DNA of 64,000 nt from Mesorhizobium sp. J428. Its GTDB lineage: Bacteria > Pseudomonadota > Alphaproteobacteria > Rhizobiales > Rhizobiaceae. The stretch is from positions 1,526,001-1,590,000 of the forward strand of contig NZ_JAJOMX010000001.1 in assembly GCF_024699925.1 (NCBI RefSeq), in the 5' to 3' direction. Below are positions 60,812 through 64,000 of the stretch, piece after piece; positions within the stretch are counted from its first letter, which is position 1, and the number at the start of each line of letters is the position of its first letter. A program made the position numbers and the translations under genes. The notes beneath the pieces were generated by a model, which had not been told where the DNA came from, did not search any database, and saw nothing but the letters and a program-made list of their open reading frames with translations.

Positions 60812-61753
60812 TCAGCCGTCCGCAAGCAGGCCTCGCGCTATCGCCGCGGTCGCGACGAGGTGGGTGCAGAAGCCGCCGGCGAGCGCTGCGCGCAGCGGCG
60901 CGAGCTTGCTTTCCTCCTGCACGACCGTCAGCCTGCGGGGAATCTTCTTGAGGCTTTCGAGATCGGCGGAGATGACGCGGCGGTTGTAGTCGCAGTCGAG
61001 CAGGCGGCCGGACCGGTCGATGATCTGGCCGGCGATTACCCCCTCCCCGCCCTGCGTCCGCAGCCGCGCCAGCTCGTTCGCCGTCAACGCGCCGCACTTC
61101 ACGACATGGCTGTCCTCGTCGAGCGTGCCGACCGAATAGAGCGACAGGTCGCAGCCGGCGACGCTGTCGAGCTGCTCGCGGATCACCGGCTCGCTGCGTA
61201 GCGCGTCGGCGAGCTCGGGCGTGGAGAGCACCAGGGGGGCATAGAAATTGAGGCCGCGCGCATTAAGCCGCCGCGCGATCTCCATCGTGCACTGGTCGGG
61301 CCGGTAGGAATAGGGCGCGCCGAGATTGCCGCAGAGCTGGACGACGGTGACGCCTTCGAGATCGGCGAAGGACATGACGTCGGCAATCGCATAAACGGTG
61401 CGGCCCCAGGCGATGCCGACACGCTGGCCGCGCCCTACCATTTCGAGGAAGACGCTCGCCGCAAGCGAAGGGATCTCGGCCTCGGCTTCCCGGGCGGCCA
61501 GATCCTCGCCGGCGATCCAAACGGCTTCCAGGCCGAACCTGTCCTCGACCTCGCGGGCGAGCTGCTCGCCGCGGAAGAGATGCGTGGCGGTGGAGATGTT
61601 GACGATGCCCGTCTCGCGGGCGCGACGGAGATAAAGCGCCACGGAGGCGCGCGAGATGTTCAGCCGCTGCGCCACCTCGTCCTGGCGCAGGCCATGCGTA
61701 TAGTAGAGCCAGGCCGCCTTGTGCACGATCCTGTCAGCTTGCGCCTTCGCCAT
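60812..61753 (-). CDS. SorC-family sugar-responsive regulator
   Basis: The 313-aa regulator has an N-terminal HTH (DEVAQRLNISRASVALYLRR, preceded by KAAWLYYTHGLRQ) and a large sugar-phosphate-binding domain of the SorC/DeoR type (GNLGAPYSYRPDQCTMEIAR; GQIIDRSGRLLDCDYNRRVI). It is the first gene of an operon with the aldolase/dehydrogenase. The upstream palindrome at 61799-61812 is also found before mtnK, so it probably controls both units. Confidence 0.9.
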   Translation of the reverse strand: MAKAQADRIVHKAAWLYYTHGLRQDEVAQRLNISRASVALYLRRARETGIVNISTATHLFRGEQLAREVEDRFGLEAVWIAGEDLAAREAEAEIPSLAASVFLEMVGRGQRVGIAWGRTVYAIADVMSFADLEGVTVVQLCGNLGAPYSYRPDQCTMEIARRLNARGLNFYAPLVLSTPELADALRSEPVIREQLDSVAGCDLSLYSVGTLDEDSHVVKCGALTANELARLRTQGGEGVIAGQIIDRSGRLLDCDYNRRVISADLESLKKIPRRLTVVQEESKLAPLRAALAGGFCTHLVATAAIARGLLADG

Positions 61754-61798
61754 TGCTCCTCACCATGCTCCAACGCATGGCGACATATTTCACACGGA

Positions 61799-61812
61799 TT
61801 GGCAATTGTCAA
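61799..61812. promoter_or_regulatory. Putative SorC-regulator operator, own promoter
   Basis: TTGGCAATTGTCAA, a near-perfect palindrome 46 bp before the SorC start codon. Thirteen bases match the site at 52375-52388. Confidence 0.65.
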
Positions 61813-61855
61813 AGAAATGGCGTGACCAAGCCTACGGCAAAGGTGAGTGCATAGC

Positions 61856-64000
61856 CTAGTCGAGGTCGAGCGACGCCAGCATCAGGCCGGGCTCCTGCGG
61901 ATGATGCTCGACATGGAAGCCGACCTCGCGGCACATCGACAGCATGCGCGTGTTGTCGGCGAGGATGATGCCTTCGATCCGCCGGATGCCGTCGGCACGG
62001 GCGTAGTCGATCAGGTGCCGAAGCAGCGCCCAGCCGAGCCCGTGTCCCTGCAGGTCGGTCCGCACGAGAAGCGCGTATTCTGCCTTCACATGATCCGGAT
62101 CGGCGGACAGGCGGCCGATGGCCGCGAGTTCGCCGGTCTCCTGCAAGGCCACGAAGGCGATCTCGCGGTCGTAGTCGAGCTGCGTCAGCCGCTTCAGCAT
62201 CTCGTCCGGAAACGCCTTGCGCTGCGCGAGGAAGCGGAAACGGATGTCGTCGGCGGACACTTTCGCCAGGAAATCGGGATAGAGCCGGACGTCGGCCGGC
62301 TTGATCGGGCGGACGTGGAAATCGGCCCTGTCGCTCGAGACGGTCGTTTCCCAGCCGGCCGGATAGGGGCGGATCACGAGCGAACGCTCCGGCCCCTCCT
62401 CCTCGACGCGCGCCGGATCGATCTCGACGCGGGCGTCGAGCGCGATGGCGCCGTCGGCATTGGCGAGCAGCGGGTTGATGTCGACGCCGTCGATGCAGGG
62501 GAAATCGATGATGAGCTGCGACAGGCCGTTGAGCGCCGCCACGATCGCCGCGCGATCGGCCGGCTTGCGGTCGCGGTAGCCGGCAAGCAGGCGGCCGATG
62601 CGGGTGCGGTCGATCAGGTCGCCCGCCAGCACGTCGTCCATCGGCGGCAGGCCGACCGCCGTGTCCTCCATGACCTCGACGGCAACGCCGCCGGCGCCGA
62701 ACAGGATCACCGGTCCGAAGATCGGATCGCGGCTCATGCCGAGGATCAGCTCGTGCGCCTGCTTGCGCACGACCATCGGCTGCACCGCGAAGCCGTCGAT
62801 GGAAGCGCCCGGCTTCACCTTCGCCACGCGCTTCTCGATGGTGCGGGCGGCCTCCGCAGCCGCCTCCGCCGTGTCGAGCGACAGCACCACGCCGCCGACG
62901 TCGGACTTGTGGGTGATCTCCTTTGACAAAAGCTTCACCGCCACCTGGCCGCCTCCGGCGAGCAGCCGCTCCGCGGTGGCCTGCACCTCGGCCGAGGTCC
63001 GGACGACCAACACTTCCGGCGCGTCGATGCCGTAGGCGCGGATGACGCTCTTCGCCTCCGGCTCGGTCAGCATGCGCCGGCCCTCCCGCGTGGCCTCGCG
63101 CAGGATGCCGCGCACCAGCTTGCGGTTGCCGTCCACGTCCTCGCTGCCGGCCGACGGCACGCGGCCAAGCGCCGTCTGCGCCTTCGACCAGTCCGCCAGA
63201 TAGGCGGCCGCCCGCGCAGTGTCGGCCGGCGTCTCGAAGCTCGCGAGGCCGGCGTCCTGAAGTGCGCGCCGGCCGATGCGCGCCGTGTGCTCGCCGAGCC
63301 AGCAGGTCAGCACCGGCTTGCCGCCGATATGGCCCTTGTCGGCCAGCTCGGCGACGGCGGTGGCCGCCTCGATCGGCGAGGCGAGACCGGTCGGGCAGTT
63401 GAACACCATCACCGCGTCGACACCGGGATCCGCCGCTACGGCCGAGACGGCGGTGCGGTAGCGTTCCGGCGGGGCATCGCCGATAATGTCGACCGGGTTG
63501 CCCTTCGACCAGGTCGGCGGCAGCGCTGCATCGAGCGCCTTAATGGTTTCGGGAGAAAGCTCGGCAAGCTCGATGCGGCAGTTCACCAGTTCATCCACGG
63601 CGAGCACGCCGGCGCCGCCGCCATTGGTGACGATGCCGATGCGGGCACGGTCCAGCGGCGGGAACCGGGAGGTGATCTCGGCCGCGTCGATCAGCTCGGC
63701 GAGGCCGTCGACCCGAAGGATGCCGGCGCGCCGCAGTGCCGCGTCCACCACGCGGTCGGCGCCCGACAGCGCGCCGGTATGGGTGGCGGCCGCCTTGGCC
63801 GCGGCGGCATGGCGGCCCGACTTGATGGCGATCACCGGCTTGATGCGGGCGGCGGCACGCGCGGCCGACATGAACTTGCGCGGGTTGGTGACCGATTCGA
63901 GATACATCACGATGGCCTTGGTGGCCGGATCGCCGGCGAGCAGATCCAGCCAGTCGCCGACATCGACGTCAGCCATGTCGCCAAGCGAGACGATGTGGGA
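61856..64000 (-). CDS. ADP-forming acyl-CoA synthetase fused to a GNAT acetyltransferase (partial)
   Basis: The 5' end lies beyond the window; about 714 residues are seen. The visible alpha-type CoA-ligase part (HIVSLGDMADVDVGDWLDLL, ATHTGALSGADRV) is followed by the beta-type ATP-grasp part (LTEPEAKSVIRAYGIDAPEV; LLSKEITHKSDVGGVVLSLD; PIFGPVILFGAGGVAVEVME) and a C-terminal GNAT domain (about the last 165 residues) with the acetyl-CoA motif RTDLQGHGLGWALLRHLI. This layout is that of protein lysine acetyltransferases of the Pat/YfiQ type, where the ligase part is often regulatory. The substrates are not known. Confidence 0.9.
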   Translation of the reverse strand, partial: SHIVSLGDMADVDVGDWLDLLAGDPATKAIVMYLESVTNPRKFMSAARAAARIKPVIAIKSGRHAAAAKAAATHTGALSGADRVVDAALRRAGILRVDGLAELIDAAEITSRFPPLDRARIGIVTNGGGAGVLAVDELVNCRIELAELSPETIKALDAALPPTWSKGNPVDIIGDAPPERYRTAVSAVAADPGVDAVMVFNCPTGLASPIEAATAVAELADKGHIGGKPVLTCWLGEHTARIGRRALQDAGLASFETPADTARAAAYLADWSKAQTALGRVPSAGSEDVDGNRKLVRGILREATREGRRMLTEPEAKSVIRAYGIDAPEVLVVRTSAEVQATAERLLAGGGQVAVKLLSKEITHKSDVGGVVLSLDTAEAAAEAARTIEKRVAKVKPGASIDGFAVQPMVVRKQAHELILGMSRDPIFGPVILFGAGGVAVEVMEDTAVGLPPMDDVLAGDLIDRTRIGRLLAGYRDRKPADRAAIVAALNGLSQLIIDFPCIDGVDINPLLANADGAIALDARVEIDPARVEEEGPERSLVIRPYPAGWETTVSSDRADFHVRPIKPADVRLYPDFLAKVSADDIRFRFLAQRKAFPDEMLKRLTQLDYDREIAFVALQETGELAAIGRLSADPDHVKAEYALLVRTDLQGHGLGWALLRHLIDYARADGIRRIEGIILADNTRMLSMCREVGFHVEHHPQEPGLMLASLDLD

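Overview
The window is 64 kb of high-GC chromosome from an alphaproteobacterium, most likely of the order Rhizobiales (Mesorhizobium/Phyllobacteriaceae type). The evidence is the complete, conserved run ruvB - ybgC - tolQRAB - pal - cpoB - tilS - ftsH, the abundance of ABC importers with catabolic enzymes, a biuret hydrolase close to the rhizobial enzyme, and two copies of a CCCCTCACC-type intergenic palindromic repeat. No rRNA, CRISPR array, integrase or IS transposase was seen. One tRNA (Ser, anticodon CGA) is present.

Layout. 1-16.3 kb is the core envelope and division block: the 3' end of ruvB, a small membrane protein, a secreted GH5 glycosidase, then the Tol-Pal cluster followed by tilS and ftsH and a strong terminator. 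Between ybgC and tolQ sits a 4.4-kb accessory island (about 2.6-6.5 kb). It holds a reverse transcriptase, a 127-bp direct duplication in a roughly 850-bp non-coding stretch just upstream of it, and a PIN-like nuclease gene. This is the best candidate for an uncharacterised system, possibly defensive. 16.3-18.8 kb holds the tRNA, an EEP-family phosphoesterase and an ArsR/AHSA1 pair. 18.9-27.8 kb is a dipeptide-type ABC importer in which the DppC-like permease and DppD-like ATPase are fused, with a hydrolase, a LysR regulator and a divergent CaiB-type CoA transferase. 28-34.6 kb has an aldehyde dehydrogenase and a Liv-type branched-chain/amide importer (order G-F-J-H-M). 34.7-38.9 kb has a patatin-like protein and a TetR-controlled Tm-1-like / PEP-hydrolase-like / cupin cluster.

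39-50 kb is a coherent nitrogen-scavenging operon on the minus strand, divergent from a LysR regulator. It encodes allophanate hydrolase (AtzF), a BMP-type ABC importer, biuret hydrolase (BiuH), a second cysteine hydrolase (possibly triuret hydrolase), an AtzH/HpxZ-like protein and a flavin monooxygenase. It predicts uptake and stepwise hydrolysis of biuret, and perhaps triuret, to ammonia and CO2.

50-61.8 kb reads as a methylthioribose / 5-deoxyribose utilisation locus. mtnA and mtnK are divergent from a ribose-type ABC importer, and a RhaD-like bifunctional aldolase/dehydrogenase lies with a SorC-family regulator about 8 kb away. An identical 13-bp near-palindromic site in both promoter regions ties the two halves together. 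A LuxR-HTH protein fused to a degenerate alpha/beta hydrolase and a LysE exporter lie between them. The window ends inside a large ADP-forming acyl-CoA synthetase/GNAT fusion.

Caution on sequence quality: six genes (ruvB, livH, mtnA, a permease, a sugar-binding protein, a LysE exporter) carry a single-base frameshift. Five of the six lie exactly at a GTAC tetranucleotide, which points to a systematic base-calling error rather than six independent mutations.
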